Assembly (NCBI GenBank): GCA_023474015.1
Contig: JAMCYN010000098.1
Span: 40,060 to 104,059 of the forward strand
Source of the DNA: Armatimonadota bacterium
GTDB lineage: Bacteria > Armatimonadota > UBA5829
DNA: 64,000 nucleotides
Direction of reading: 5' to 3'
The notes beneath the pieces were generated by a model. It was not told the DNA's origin, made no database searches, and saw only the letters and a program-made list of their open reading frames with translations. The translations under genes and the position numbers were made by a program. This document shows positions 19,170-28,229 of the stretch, one piece after another (position 1 is the stretch's first letter; every line of letters begins with the position of its first letter).

Positions 19170-20573
19170 TTACGGCTTGAGCGCGTCGAGTTCCGTTTTC
19201 GCGCCGACGTGGTTGGGGTCGATCTCGATGGTTTTTGTGTAGAGTTCCCTGGCTTTATACACATTGTTCTCGCGGAAGTAGCAGCGGCCGAGCCTGAAGT
19301 AGGCCTCGGCGTAGTTGGGATCAAGGGTGATCGCCTGGTTCAGGTAGACCTTGGCCATGCCGAGCTGATTGGCCTCGGCGCTGCGAATGCCTTTCTCGAA
19401 CGCGACCCGACTCTCAGCCACATTCGCCTCCTGGCTGGTGAGCGGTGGCTTGGACACGGTCACCCACGGCTTTCCGCTCAGGGCGCTCACTATCGCATCC
19501 CTGCCCGGCAGGTCGTTGAATGAGAACAACACAAATCCGCCGAGCCTGTAGCGCTTCACCGCCTTAATCTGTCGCAGTATGCCGTCGGGGGTGTTGTGAT
19601 GAACGTCGATACCTACATAAGTCGGCTTTCCCGCGCTCCACCGCCTGAACCCGGAAAGCCATGACCTGAACCGAGACATGCCCCGCGCGGTGCTTTCACA
19701 CTGGTAGTTCATGGGGACATTGGCGTCCAACAGGCCCTTTGATAGCCACTCTTTCCAATCCTGGCAAGTGAGTTTGTAGGGGGCGGTCGAACAGAAATCC
19801 CAGGAGCAGTTAGCCCAGGAGACCGTCGCCGCCGATATCCGCAGCCCCGGTTTGACCCCGCGCACCGCCTTGCGAATTCCCTTAAGGAGGTCCGTCACGC
19901 GATCGCGCCGCCACCGCAGCCACTTTGGATCACCTGGGGAGGGTCTGGATTGTGCGCCCGTCTCGGCCTGATAGCGCGCGAGCGCCTCGGCGGAGTAGCC
20001 CCAATCCTTGCCGGGGTAGCGGATGTAGTCCAGATGAACTCCGTCTATGTCATACTTTTGGGCGATTTCTTGGACAACCTTAGCCACATGCTCGCGCGCG
20101 GCGGGCACGCCTGGGTCGATGAATATTCCATCGGCGGCCTTCACAGTGCCCGAGGAATCTTTGTTGAGCCAATCGGGGTGGAGATTGACCAGATGATTGG
20201 GGTCGGTTGGCATACCCTGGCCGATCCACACGCGGCAGACATTGACCCACGCGTGGACCCGCAGCCCCTGACCGTGCGCTTTCTCGATCATATAGGCCAG
20301 CGGATCGAAGTCGGGCGCAAGGTTCGGGGCACGCGGCTCGATGGACGAATTGTAGTATGCGTCGGCAACCTTGCGGGCCTGTATAAACAGAGTATTCAGC
20401 CCGGCGGCCTTGGCGGCCGCTATCGTGCTATCGGCCTGCTCGGGAGTAAGATAACCCCCGTTCCACGCACTGACCCACGCCCCGCGAACCTCGCTACCAA
20501 CAGCCGCCGCACGCACGGCAACGGGCAACACCGCCATCAGTATCAGGAATCCAAGCTTGGAGGAAAAACTCAA
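19170..20573 (-). CDS. Secreted GHL10-type glycosyl hydrolase-like protein with C-terminal TPRs
   Basis: A 467-residue protein with a signal peptide (about residues 1-22), a TIM-barrel domain of the GHL10/DUF187 family (EVRGAWVSAWN, FIQARKVADAYYNS, HAWVNVCRVW, GVHLDYIRYP) and a C-terminal stretch from about residue 385 with at least two TPR units (AEAYFRLGRCYF). GHL10 proteins are predicted glycan-active lipoproteins or exported proteins; the substrate is not known. The TTG start has AAGGA eight bases upstream. The TPR tail is an unusual addition to this family. Confidence 0.85.
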   Translation of the reverse strand: MSFSSKLGFLILMAVLPVAVRAAAVGSEVRGAWVSAWNGGYLTPEQADSTIAAAKAAGLNTLFIQARKVADAYYNSSIEPRAPNLAPDFDPLAYMIEKAHGQGLRVHAWVNVCRVWIGQGMPTDPNHLVNLHPDWLNKDSSGTVKAADGIFIDPGVPAAREHVAKVVQEIAQKYDIDGVHLDYIRYPGKDWGYSAEALARYQAETGAQSRPSPGDPKWLRWRRDRVTDLLKGIRKAVRGVKPGLRISAATVSWANCSWDFCSTAPYKLTCQDWKEWLSKGLLDANVPMNYQCESTARGMSRFRSWLSGFRRWSAGKPTYVGIDVHHNTPDGILRQIKAVKRYRLGGFVLFSFNDLPGRDAIVSALSGKPWVTVSKPPLTSQEANVAESRVAFEKGIRSAEANQLGMAKVYLNQAITLDPNYAEAYFRLGRCYFRENNVYKARELYTKTIEIDPNHVGAKTELDALKP

Positions 20574-20640
20574 TTTCGCGGTCCTTGATTATGTAAGACC
20601 CTGTTCGCGCGAAGGGAATTAAGCACGAAAGGGAAAGGAG

Positions 20641-20693
20641 GGGCTTGCCCAGGGAACTTGTGTCCGGGGTTCAAACCCCAGACGAACAGGTTC
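20641..20693. repeat. Double palindrome shared with 4.67 kb
   Basis: GGGCTTGCCC followed by GTCCGGGGTTCAAACCCCAGAC, matching 4665-4709 in order and spacing but with mismatches in both hairpins. It lies between the GHL10 and GH130 genes. Confidence 0.65.
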
Positions 20694-20716
20694 CACGAAC
20701 GAACGGCAGATCCCTT

Positions 20717-20751
20717 CTGTTCCCTATTCCCTGTTCCCTGTTCCCTCTCCC
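20717..20751. repeat. CTGTTCC heptamer array
   Basis: CTGTTCC, CTATTCC, CTGTTCC, CTGTTCC, CTCTCCC in exact phase, ending four bases before the GH130 stop. The heptamer is identical to the one inside prmC. Confidence 0.85.
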
Positions 20752-20754
20752 TCG

Positions 20755-21705
20755 CTACTCCATATCGTCGCCGTCAATGCCGATACTGCATCGGTCGATC
20801 AGGTGATTGACGTCCGCGAAGCCAAGGCAAATGCATGTGTCGGCGGCGCCGTAGTATATCTTTAGCTTGCCACCGTCCTCGAGAATCGCCCCGCAGGAGA
20901 AGACTACATTCCCAACGTCCCCCACCCGCTCGTAATACTCCCTGGGCGTCAGGATCGGGACCGCGCTCCTGCACAACACCTTGGATGGTTTTTCGAGGTC
21001 CAACAGCACCGCGCCCATTCTATAGAGCGGCCCCGAAGCGGTGTTCTTCACGCCGTGGTAGATTTCGAGCCATCCGCGTTCGGTCTCGATGGGCGGAGCG
21101 CATGCGCCGATACGGTCGGAGTCCCAGAATCCGCCCCGGGTAGTCATCACGACCTCCGAGTCGCCCCAATGGAGCAGGTCGTCCGAGTAAGACAGCCAGA
21201 TATTGCCGATTCCACCGCCGAAGGGCCTGTCCAGGCGAACATAGCGGCCGTTGATTTTCCTGGGGAACATGCAGCCGTCCTTATTCTCCGGCTCCGATAT
21301 CAGCCCAAGTCTCTCAAAGGTCTTGAAATCCTTGGTCTTACACAATGCAAGGCGCGCGCCATAGCGCGAGTACGCCGTATACATAATGTGGTATTCGCCC
21401 TCGAGGAAGGTGATCCTGGGGTCCTCGATGCCGCGCCTCTCATAAGACCGGAACGGCTCTTCCTTGGATGGCTCCATAACCGGCGCCGGGTCCACAGTGA
21501 AGTGATATCCGTCCTCGCTTCTTGCAAGGGCAAATACAGAGCGGCCCGCCAGGTCTTCGACCCGCATCAGCAGAATATACTCATCTCCGTATTTCGTCGC
21601 GGCCGCATTGAAAACGGTATTACAGGGGAAAGGAACGTTTTCGAGCGTGATTATCGGGTTCTTATACCATCGCTCGACGACGTCTCTTCCGAGCCTTATT
21701 GGCAT
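20755..21705 (-). CDS. GH130-family glycoside phosphorylase/hydrolase
   Basis: A 316-residue five-bladed beta-propeller enzyme. The motifs NPIITLENVPFP, FNAAATKYGDEYILLMRVED, RGIEDPRITF and the late YHGVKN are those of GH130, which act on beta-mannosides, mostly by phosphorolysis. No signal peptide is seen, so it works in the cytoplasm. ATG at 21705 is preferred to the GTG at 21723, because GGAGG then lies seven bases upstream. A TATAAT at 21744-21739 may be its -10 box. The mannoside linkage is not resolved. Confidence 0.88.
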   Translation of the reverse strand: MPIRLGRDVVERWYKNPIITLENVPFPCNTVFNAAATKYGDEYILLMRVEDLAGRSVFALARSEDGYHFTVDPAPVMEPSKEEPFRSYERRGIEDPRITFLEGEYHIMYTAYSRYGARLALCKTKDFKTFERLGLISEPENKDGCMFPRKINGRYVRLDRPFGGGIGNIWLSYSDDLLHWGDSEVVMTTRGGFWDSDRIGACAPPIETERGWLEIYHGVKNTASGPLYRMGAVLLDLEKPSKVLCRSAVPILTPREYYERVGDVGNVVFSCGAILEDGGKLKIYYGAADTCICLGFADVNHLIDRCSIGIDGDDME

Positions 21706-21889
21706 TCCGTGCCTCCATCGCACAATGTACTACAGTAAATTATATCGGGAACAGGCGCGCGCGGGTAGAGGGTGGCATCGGGAATTTGCGGAAAGGACAG
21801 CACAATAGTTGTGTAGAACAAGTAATCAACCGGCAAATCCATCCATCATTTCGCGTGTCACAAGTCGATTATACCAATTAGGAGTCCTC

Positions 21890-23236
21890 ATGGGAAGTCC
21901 GATAGTCCGACGAGCCATTTTGACCATCCTCATCCTTCTGCTGGCATGCGGCATCGCATGCGCCGCATCTAAAGATGCCCACGGGAGTCAAATGGAACTG
22001 CCGAGGGTGCTGTTGGGACTGATAGTTATACTGATCGCGGCCAAGATCGGCGGCGACATATTCGTGCGCCTGGGCCAGCCGGCGGTGTTGGGCGAGTTGG
22101 TGTTCGGGATTATCGTCGGCAATTTATATCATCTGGGCTTCCGTGGGTTCGACTTCATCCGAACTAACGAGAGTATCAAGCTCTTGTCCGAAATCGGCGT
22201 GATGCTGCTGCTTTTCCAGGTCGGGATGGAATCGAACCTTGCGCGGATGATGGAGGTCGGACTATCGTCGCTCGTCGTGGCGACGCTCGGGATCATCGCT
22301 CCGTTCTTCCTGGGCTGGGGGGTCGCGAGCTATTTCCTGCCGCACGAGAGCGTATACGTCCACCTCTTCATCGGAGCAACGCTCTGCGCCACCAGCGTCG
22401 GGATCACCGCGCGCGTGCTGTTGGACCTCGGCAGGCTTCAAACCCCCGAGGCGCGTATCATCCTCGGTGCGGCGGTCATCGACGATGTCCAGGGATTAGT
22501 GATTTTGGCGGTCGTCGCCGGAATCATCGAGAGCGTAAACGCCGGAACGGGGGCAATCTCGAGCTGGTCCATATTCCTGATAGTGCTCAAGGCGACGCTG
22601 TTCCTATTCGCGGCCCTCATCATCGGCAAACGAATATCGCCGCTATTATTCAGGCTCGCCTCACGCCTCAAGGCGACTGATCTCCTGCTCACCACCGCGC
22701 TTGGCATCTGCTTCGGCCTTGCCTACCTTGCCACCCAGATTCAGCTCGCGGCAATTGTAGGCGCTTTCGCCGCGGGGCTTATCCTCGAGGAAGTTCACTG
22801 GCGAAGCTTCAGGGAGCGGGGGGAGCACTCCGTGGAGGAACTTGTCAGGCCCATCGCCGCGTTCCTGGTCCCGATATTCTTCGTGCGGATGGGTTCCGAG
22901 GTGAACCTGGCGACGTTCGGCAGTCCGTCGGTGCTGGGCTTCGCCGCCGTGCTCACACTCGCCGCCATTCTGGGGAAGCAGATATGCGGGCTGGGCGTCA
23001 TGCAGCGCGGCCTCGACAGGCTCTCCGTGGGAATCGGAATGATCCCCAGAGGTGAAGTGGGACTAATATTCGCCGCAATCGGCGCCAAACTTACGATGGA
23101 CGGCCACCCGGTCGTCTCCCAGTCGACGTTTTCGGCTGTGGTGATAATGGTGGTCGTGACTACGATGATTACCCCGCCGGCGCTCAAATGGAGCCTGACA
23201 CGCTCGGCGAGGGTCCGGCCTCCCCAGTCCCCGTAG
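21890..23236 (+). CDS. CPA2-family cation/proton antiporter
   Basis: Inner-membrane exchanger of 448 residues with about 12-13 hydrophobic segments. An N-terminal signal-like segment is followed by GQPAVLGELVFGIIVGN, and the CPA2 core segment GAAVIDDVQGLVILA carries the conserved adjacent aspartates. No TrkA-N domain follows the membrane part. ATG at 21890 is supported by AGGAG; the longer frame from 21809 has no ribosome-binding site. It diverges from the GH130 gene. The ion (Na+ or K+) cannot be told from sequence. Confidence 0.9.
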   Translation: MGSPIVRRAILTILILLLACGIACAASKDAHGSQMELPRVLLGLIVILIAAKIGGDIFVRLGQPAVLGELVFGIIVGNLYHLGFRGFDFIRTNESIKLLSEIGVMLLLFQVGMESNLARMMEVGLSSLVVATLGIIAPFFLGWGVASYFLPHESVYVHLFIGATLCATSVGITARVLLDLGRLQTPEARIILGAAVIDDVQGLVILAVVAGIIESVNAGTGAISSWSIFLIVLKATLFLFAALIIGKRISPLLFRLASRLKATDLLLTTALGICFGLAYLATQIQLAAIVGAFAAGLILEEVHWRSFRERGEHSVEELVRPIAAFLVPIFFVRMGSEVNLATFGSPSVLGFAAVLTLAAILGKQICGLGVMQRGLDRLSVGIGMIPRGEVGLIFAAIGAKLTMDGHPVVSQSTFSAVVIMVVVTTMITPPALKWSLTRSARVRPPQSP

Positions 23237-23259
23237 GGAGACTTCGTGTATTGACCCGG

Positions 23260-23311
23260 CGGTTAAAACCACGGCCACAACAGCACAAAGTCGGCCTGCG
23301 CCGACTCAACC
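23260..23311. repeat. CGGTTAAAACCACGGC hairpin repeat, copy 2
   Basis: Same layout as 9685-9736, ending in the hairpin AGTCGGC-CTGC-GCCGACT and CAACC. The element runs over the stop codon of the minus-strand helicase gene (23308-23306). Confidence 0.75.
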
Positions 23312-25579
23312 AGCCAAAAGTTCCCGCAACACATACGCCGCCCCGGCCTTGTCCAGCGGCTCGTTATTGTTGCCGCACTTGGGCGACTGAATACAGCTCG
23401 GGCAGCCGTCCTCGCAGGCGCAGTCCCCGATGGTCTTGAGAGTGGCCGCGAGCAGTTCATCCATCATGTCGTAAGCCGTCCGCGACAGCCCCACCCCACC
23501 CGAGTAGCCGTCATAGATAAATATGGCGGCCAGGTTATCGGCGTCCGGGTGAGCCGGGTGCGACACACCGCCTATGTCCTGTCTGTCGCACAAGGCAAAG
23601 AGCGGCAGAATCCCGATCGCGGCGTGCTCGATAGCGTGGATCGTGCCGGGGATATCGAACCCCCTGCCAATCGCGCGAGCTACCAGATCATCAGGCAGGA
23701 CGACCCACGCGGCCTCCGTGGCAAGCTCAGTCTCCGGCAGGTCCAGGGGAGTCTTGTCAATTGCCTGTTCCGTGAAAAGCTGCTTGCGCCAGAAGTGAGT
23801 CACCCGGTTCGAGACGGCCACATCCCCGAATCGCGCCTCTACGACGCCCACCGTCTTGAAATCGACCTGCCGCGTCACCGCGAGGCACGTGTGGCTGCCG
23901 GGGGTAGTGTAGTAGTTCACCTCACTACGCTCCACATAGGCAACCCTCTCAACCAAATCAAGGCGCGTGACCACATAAGACTCGCCCGCGTGCAGATACA
24001 CCGCGCCCGGATGCACGACATCGAACGCGCTGGACGCATCGACCGTCCCAAGCAGCATCCCGCCGCACTCGACCGACACGATGCTGTAGCTCTCGCTCGA
24101 AGCCGAACGTATATTGACGCTGCGCGCGGGATACTCGATCCCGGACCAGTAGAACCGTCGCCGGTAGCTCAACTGCCCAAGCTCCCCCAGCGCTCCCATC
24201 ACCTCCCACGCCCGCTCACCGAACACCCGCTCAACTTCCAACTCCTCGATAGGCAGCTCATACGCGGCGCAAAGGAGATGATCGGCCAGTATATATGGGT
24301 TCTGCGAGTCGATAATTGCGATCTCGTGCTCTGATGAGAAGAAATACTCGGGGTTTCGCATAAGATATTGGTCGATGGGGTTCTCCAGCGCGATCAGGAC
24401 GGCAACAGACTGCTCCATCCCCCTGCCCGCGCGGCCCGCCTGCTGCCAGGTGCTCGCGACCGTGCCGGGGTAGCCGGTCATAATAACCCCGTCCAGCCCG
24501 CCGATGTCCACGCCGACCTCCAGCGCCGTGGTCGATGTAACGCCAATCAGTTCGCCATCGAAGAGCCTCCTCTCGATCTCGCGCCTCTCGGCAGGCCGAT
24601 AACCCGCGCGGTAGGCCATAATCCTGTCGGCGAGCGGCGATTTATTGTCCTGAAGCGATTTCTTCGCATATCGCAGTATCAGCTCGGCGGTCTTGCGGGC
24701 CTTGGTGAAGACGATAGTCCTGATCCCCGCCCGGATCATACGCGTGAACAATTCCACCGCCTCGGAGTTCGCGCTCCTCCGCTCCCCCTTCTTCGCGAGA
24801 AACGGTGGGTTCCAAAAGATAAACGACTTCGGCCCGGAGGGGGAACCGTCGTTGTCGATCACCCGGGCGTCGACGCCCGTCAGGTCCCGCACCAGCCGCC
24901 CCGGGTCGCGAACGGTTGCCGACGCGCAGACGAACTGAGGCCGCGAGCCGTAGAACTCGGCGATGCGCCTGAGCCTTCGGATGATATTCGCCACGTGCGC
25001 GCCGAACACGCCCCGGTAGCTGTGCACCTCGTCGATGACCACATATTTGAGGTTGCGAAAGAGATCGGACCAAGTGGTGTGATACGGCAGAATGCCGACG
25101 TGCAGCATATCGGGGTTCGTAAGGACGATATTCGCGCCGGCCTTTACGAACGGTCGCTCCTGTCTGGGGGTGTCGCCGTCGTAGGTCGCGGCCTTGATAT
25201 CCTCGATGCCGTATTCGCGGAGTTTGCCGAGCTGGTCTTGTGCGAGGGCCTTGGTGGGGTAGATGTAGATCGCCCGCGACTTGGGGTTGCTCTCAAGCGA
25301 TTCGATTACAGGCACGTTGTAGCAGAGGGTCTTGCCGCTGGCGGTCGCGGTGACGACAACAATGTTCTCCCCGCGCCTTACAGCCTCGACGGACTCGGCC
25401 TGATGAGAATAGAACCGCGTGATCCCCTGCGCGCGGAGAGCTTCGCCTATCTGCCCACCTACCGGCGGATCGACCTCGGAGTATACGGCTGACCTGCGGG
25501 GAATGCCTTCGACATGAACAATCTGATCGCGATAGTCCTTGGATGCCTTGATCGATTCCAGGAACTCACCGGCGTCCAT
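23306..25579 (-). CDS. mrfA: DEAD/DEAH-box helicase with DUF1998 domain (MrfA/YprA-like)
   Basis: A 757-residue SF2 helicase. TATASGKT is Walker A, DEVH is the motif II box, and the C-terminal DUF1998 region carries the four-cysteine cluster CACEDGCPSC...CG. B. subtilis MrfA (YprA) has this architecture and repairs mitomycin-type DNA damage together with the exonuclease MrfB. No mrfB is adjacent here. The ATG follows the tatC stop by two bases, so the two genes are co-transcribed. Confidence 0.92.
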   Translation of the reverse strand: MDAGEFLESIKASKDYRDQIVHVEGIPRRSAVYSEVDPPVGGQIGEALRAQGITRFYSHQAESVEAVRRGENIVVVTATASGKTLCYNVPVIESLESNPKSRAIYIYPTKALAQDQLGKLREYGIEDIKAATYDGDTPRQERPFVKAGANIVLTNPDMLHVGILPYHTTWSDLFRNLKYVVIDEVHSYRGVFGAHVANIIRRLRRIAEFYGSRPQFVCASATVRDPGRLVRDLTGVDARVIDNDGSPSGPKSFIFWNPPFLAKKGERRSANSEAVELFTRMIRAGIRTIVFTKARKTAELILRYAKKSLQDNKSPLADRIMAYRAGYRPAERREIERRLFDGELIGVTSTTALEVGVDIGGLDGVIMTGYPGTVASTWQQAGRAGRGMEQSVAVLIALENPIDQYLMRNPEYFFSSEHEIAIIDSQNPYILADHLLCAAYELPIEELEVERVFGERAWEVMGALGELGQLSYRRRFYWSGIEYPARSVNIRSASSESYSIVSVECGGMLLGTVDASSAFDVVHPGAVYLHAGESYVVTRLDLVERVAYVERSEVNYYTTPGSHTCLAVTRQVDFKTVGVVEARFGDVAVSNRVTHFWRKQLFTEQAIDKTPLDLPETELATEAAWVVLPDDLVARAIGRGFDIPGTIHAIEHAAIGILPLFALCDRQDIGGVSHPAHPDADNLAAIFIYDGYSGGVGLSRTAYDMMDELLAATLKTIGDCACEDGCPSCIQSPKCGNNNEPLDKAGAAYVLRELLAG

Positions 25580-25581
25580 GC

Positions 25582-26313
25582 CTATTTCTTCCCGCGCCCT
25601 CTCTCAACCAGCCACACGAGCAAGATGCTTACGAAGTAGAGCATAACCAGCGGCGCCGCCATCATCAGCATCGAAAACGCGTCGTTTGAGGGCGTAGCCA
25701 CCGCGGCCACAATCGAAATCACCACGACGGCAGCCCGCCACTGCGCCTTGAGCATCTTCGTATCGACTACGCCCACCATCGCGAGCAGTACCAACACGAC
25801 CGGCAGTTGAAACGCGACGCCAAAGGCAAACAGCATCTTCACGGCAAAAAGAACGCTCGACTGCACACCCGGTCTCAGTTCCGCGCCCTGCGGCACGAAG
25901 CTCGCAAACCATGAAAACGCCTTCGGCAGCATCCAATAGCACAACGCCACGCCGCCCAGGAACAACACCACCGACAGCGGCGCGATCCACTTCACGGGCT
26001 TCTTCTCATTGGGAGTCAGGCCGGGGGATACGAACCCCCACACCTCGAGGATTACAAGCGGGGACATCACGATGAGACCGCCGATGAGGCAGGTCTGCAT
26101 CCGTATCATAAACGCCTCGGGAAAGCCTGTCAGCAGGAACTTGGTCCCCTTCAGCGAGCTCATCATAGGCCGGGTGAGCAGGGCAAATAGCTGATCGTAA
26201 AAGAACCAGACCGCGACAGCGCCGATCACCAAGTAGATGATCGACCTCACGAGCCTGGTTCTCAGTTCAGCCAGATGTTCGATGATTTCCAGGCGCTTTT
26301 CTTCTTCGTCTAT
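25582..26313 (-). CDS. tatC: Sec-independent translocase protein TatC, probable ATA start
   Basis: Core membrane subunit that recognises twin-arginine signal peptides. Six hydrophobic segments and the FVSPGLTPNEKKPV loop are clear. The first canonical start (GTG at 26250) would remove the conserved cytoplasmic N-terminus. In the same frame upstream lie DEEEKRLEIIEHLAELRTRL, a textbook TatC N-terminus, bounded by a TAG at 26319-26317. The only start there with a ribosome-binding site is ATA at 26313, with GGGAG seven bases upstream. No tatA or tatB is in the window. Confidence 0.88.
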   Translation of the reverse strand: MDEEEKRLEIIEHLAELRTRLVRSIIYLVIGAVAVWFFYDQLFALLTRPMMSSLKGTKFLLTGFPEAFMIRMQTCLIGGLIVMSPLVILEVWGFVSPGLTPNEKKPVKWIAPLSVVLFLGGVALCYWMLPKAFSWFASFVPQGAELRPGVQSSVLFAVKMLFAFGVAFQLPVVLVLLAMVGVVDTKMLKAQWRAAVVVISIVAAVATPSNDAFSMLMMAAPLVMLYFVSILLVWLVERGRGKK

Positions 26314-26652
26314 CGTCTATCTCCCGCAGAGCCGGAACCAAGAAGGTTGCAGCGAATTTTCTATGCACGCTGTTGAGAATTTAACTCGCAAGCGCGTATT
26401 CCTTCCTCACACCTCCGTAAGCCCTGAGTAGCCCCAGTGAAGTGGTCAAGTTTCCACCATGCTCAATGGGCGTATCGAAGGGCGGTTCCGAAGGTACAGC
26501 CTTTAGTGCAAGTTACCGGCCCTTCGATACGCCCCCAGACATCGTCTGTAATAGATAACTTCTGCTGGGCTACTCAGGGCCTACGGTTACCTGTTGCCTA
26601 TTGCGCGACCCGGCAGAGCCGTAAACGTATATAGGATTTCAGTTGTAAGATA
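26314..26652. other. Gap with nested palindrome
   Basis: Between tatC and the secreted-protein gene, both on the minus strand. The main content is the palindromic element at 26412-26591. Nothing coding was found. Confidence 0.7.
26412..26591. repeat. Nested palindromic element, copy B (inverted)
   Basis: The reverse complement aligns with copy A. Outer arms are CCGTAAGCCCTGAGTAGCCC and GGGCTACTCAGGGCCTACGG; inner arms are GGGCGTATCGAAGGGC and GCCCTTCGATACGCCC, the latter pair perfect over 15 bases. Confidence 0.88.
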
Positions 26653-27999
26653 CTATTTCTCCAGTTGGACAACCACGTTCATCTGCACGCTGCCCTTTTT
26701 CATGCCGCTTTCCGCCATGCTGCTAGTGCCGGACGGGTAAGAGCTTGTCCCAGTGCGGCTCTTGGCAGGCTTCCTGGCGCCGGACGTGGTATCTTCCTCT
26801 TCCTCGGCGTAAGTGTCGGCCCCGGTCATCGCAGGCTGGTTGGTCAACTGCGAGAACTCGCCCGCGCCCGGCTCGATAACCGCCGGGAAGTCCAAACCTA
26901 TTTCCCGCTTGATCAGCTTCCCGGTCTTGTATGCGAAGTAGGTTACCATCCGCACCTTGATCCCACTGCCCGCGCTCCTGATTTTTCCATTGTTGAGCGA
27001 TATCCGCGAATTCCCGGTGAGAGTCGACACCAGCTTGGCGCACTCCTGCCCCCGCTCCCACTCAAACGAATCGAGCTGGCAGGTCCCGGTCAGCTTAATA
27101 GGGTTTGTAAGCCCCTCGATCTTCAAAGTGAGCGCGTCCGGCCATGAATCGCCTTCCTTCACCGCCTTGCCCGGCAGCACCGGAAGAACGTCCGTGATCG
27201 TGAACTTGGCCTGCTTCTTAAACATATTGGCCTTGATTACCTTGCCGTGTTTGTTCACCAGGCGATAGAGCTGCGGCTTGATAGGTTGATCGGCCAGGAC
27301 CATCGTCCTTTGCCCGAACAGGGTGACGTTCGCGTCATCCTCCACTCGGCAACGCAGCAGCAGTTCTCCCGCCGAGCGAACATCCTCGACGCTCTGGACG
27401 ACCTTAAAATCGCTCGTAATACCCAGCCCGCCCAGGATCGGCAGACCGACCGGGTCGAACACCTGCACGCTGGTGTGAACACCGTAGGTATTGATCTGCC
27501 CGAATGCGAGCCTGTTGGTCATGCTCACACCTGGGGCCGGGTTCGTCCGTGCAACCTTGTTCTTGAGCACCACGTTCACCGACGCCGAATCGAGCGTCCG
27601 CGCTCTGTTCTGCGTCTGCTCGTGAATCTCCACCTTCAGGGAATACTTGCCATCCTTGAAGAACTTGTCGGTCTTCAGGTCAGATTGATCGCGGTACGGG
27701 GCCTTGCTGTTCCAGAAGAAGCTAATGAAGTCTTTCTTCTTATAGACCTCGCCCGCTGCGACAGCCTCAACGAACCTCTCATTGCCCGGCTCACCCACCG
27801 AGACCGAGATGAACGGCCGGTCGCCCTCCAGCTTCTCGAAGAACCCACTGGGCACGGCGCTCATCGGAATCGTGATCTTGACCTTCTCGCGAACGATCTG
27901 GTCCGATGTCGGCGCGATCAGCGTCATGGACCAGCCCGGAACCCCCACCGTGGCAATCCCCGCAATCCAGAGCAAAAGTTTAATCAAACAACGAGTCAT
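26653..27999 (-). CDS. Exported protein of unknown function
   Basis: A 448-residue protein with a signal peptide at residues 1-24 (MTRCLIKLLLWIAGIATVGV). The body is rich in beta-type segments, with repeated immunoglobulin-like stretches (GKYSLKVEIHEQTQ, KFTITDVLPVLPGKAVKEGD). A Ser/Thr/Lys-rich low-complexity segment near residues 400-435 precedes a final hydrophobic beta strand, NVVVQL. The ATG at 27999 is preferred over 28023 because GAGGGA lies about nine bases upstream. I do not recognise a family; function unknown. Confidence 0.75.
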   Translation of the reverse strand: MTRCLIKLLLWIAGIATVGVPGWSMTLIAPTSDQIVREKVKITIPMSAVPSGFFEKLEGDRPFISVSVGEPGNERFVEAVAAGEVYKKKDFISFFWNSKAPYRDQSDLKTDKFFKDGKYSLKVEIHEQTQNRARTLDSASVNVVLKNKVARTNPAPGVSMTNRLAFGQINTYGVHTSVQVFDPVGLPILGGLGITSDFKVVQSVEDVRSAGELLLRCRVEDDANVTLFGQRTMVLADQPIKPQLYRLVNKHGKVIKANMFKKQAKFTITDVLPVLPGKAVKEGDSWPDALTLKIEGLTNPIKLTGTCQLDSFEWERGQECAKLVSTLTGNSRISLNNGKIRSAGSGIKVRMVTYFAYKTGKLIKREIGLDFPAVIEPGAGEFSQLTNQPAMTGADTYAEEEEDTTSGARKPAKSRTGTSSYPSGTSSMAESGMKKGSVQMNVVVQLEK

Positions 28000-28083
28000 T
28001 TTTCTGATTCCCTCAAAATACAAGACTTCTGAATGGTACTACACATCAGCAGGCAAGTCAATCAGAATGGGGAACAGAAGGAT

Positions 28084-28169
28084 AATGCAGAATGATGAAT
28101 GCAGAATGCAGAATAGCCTATGATTGAGAGGTCCCTTCATTCTGCATTCTGCATTCTGTATTCTTCACT
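28084..28169. repeat. Snap-back heptamer element (AATGCAG), inverted copy
   Basis: Left arm AATGCAG, AATGATG, AATGCAG, AATGCAG, AATAGCC; the core contains GGTCCCTTC; right arm CTTCATT, CTGCATT, CTGCATT, CTGTATT, CTTCACT. Read on the minus strand it has the GAAGGGACC core of the 11509 and 13651 elements. Confidence 0.9.
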
Positions 28170-28229
28170 TTCCACTGTTCCTAATCTCCTGACTCCGCTT
28201 ACACGCCCAAAGGTTCCCGAATGCCCTCA

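Noticed and set aside
24368..25492. 374-codon plus-strand frame antisense to mrfA
   Set aside because: High-GC antisense shadow; mrfA has clear helicase motifs throughout and the antisense product has no recognisable pattern.
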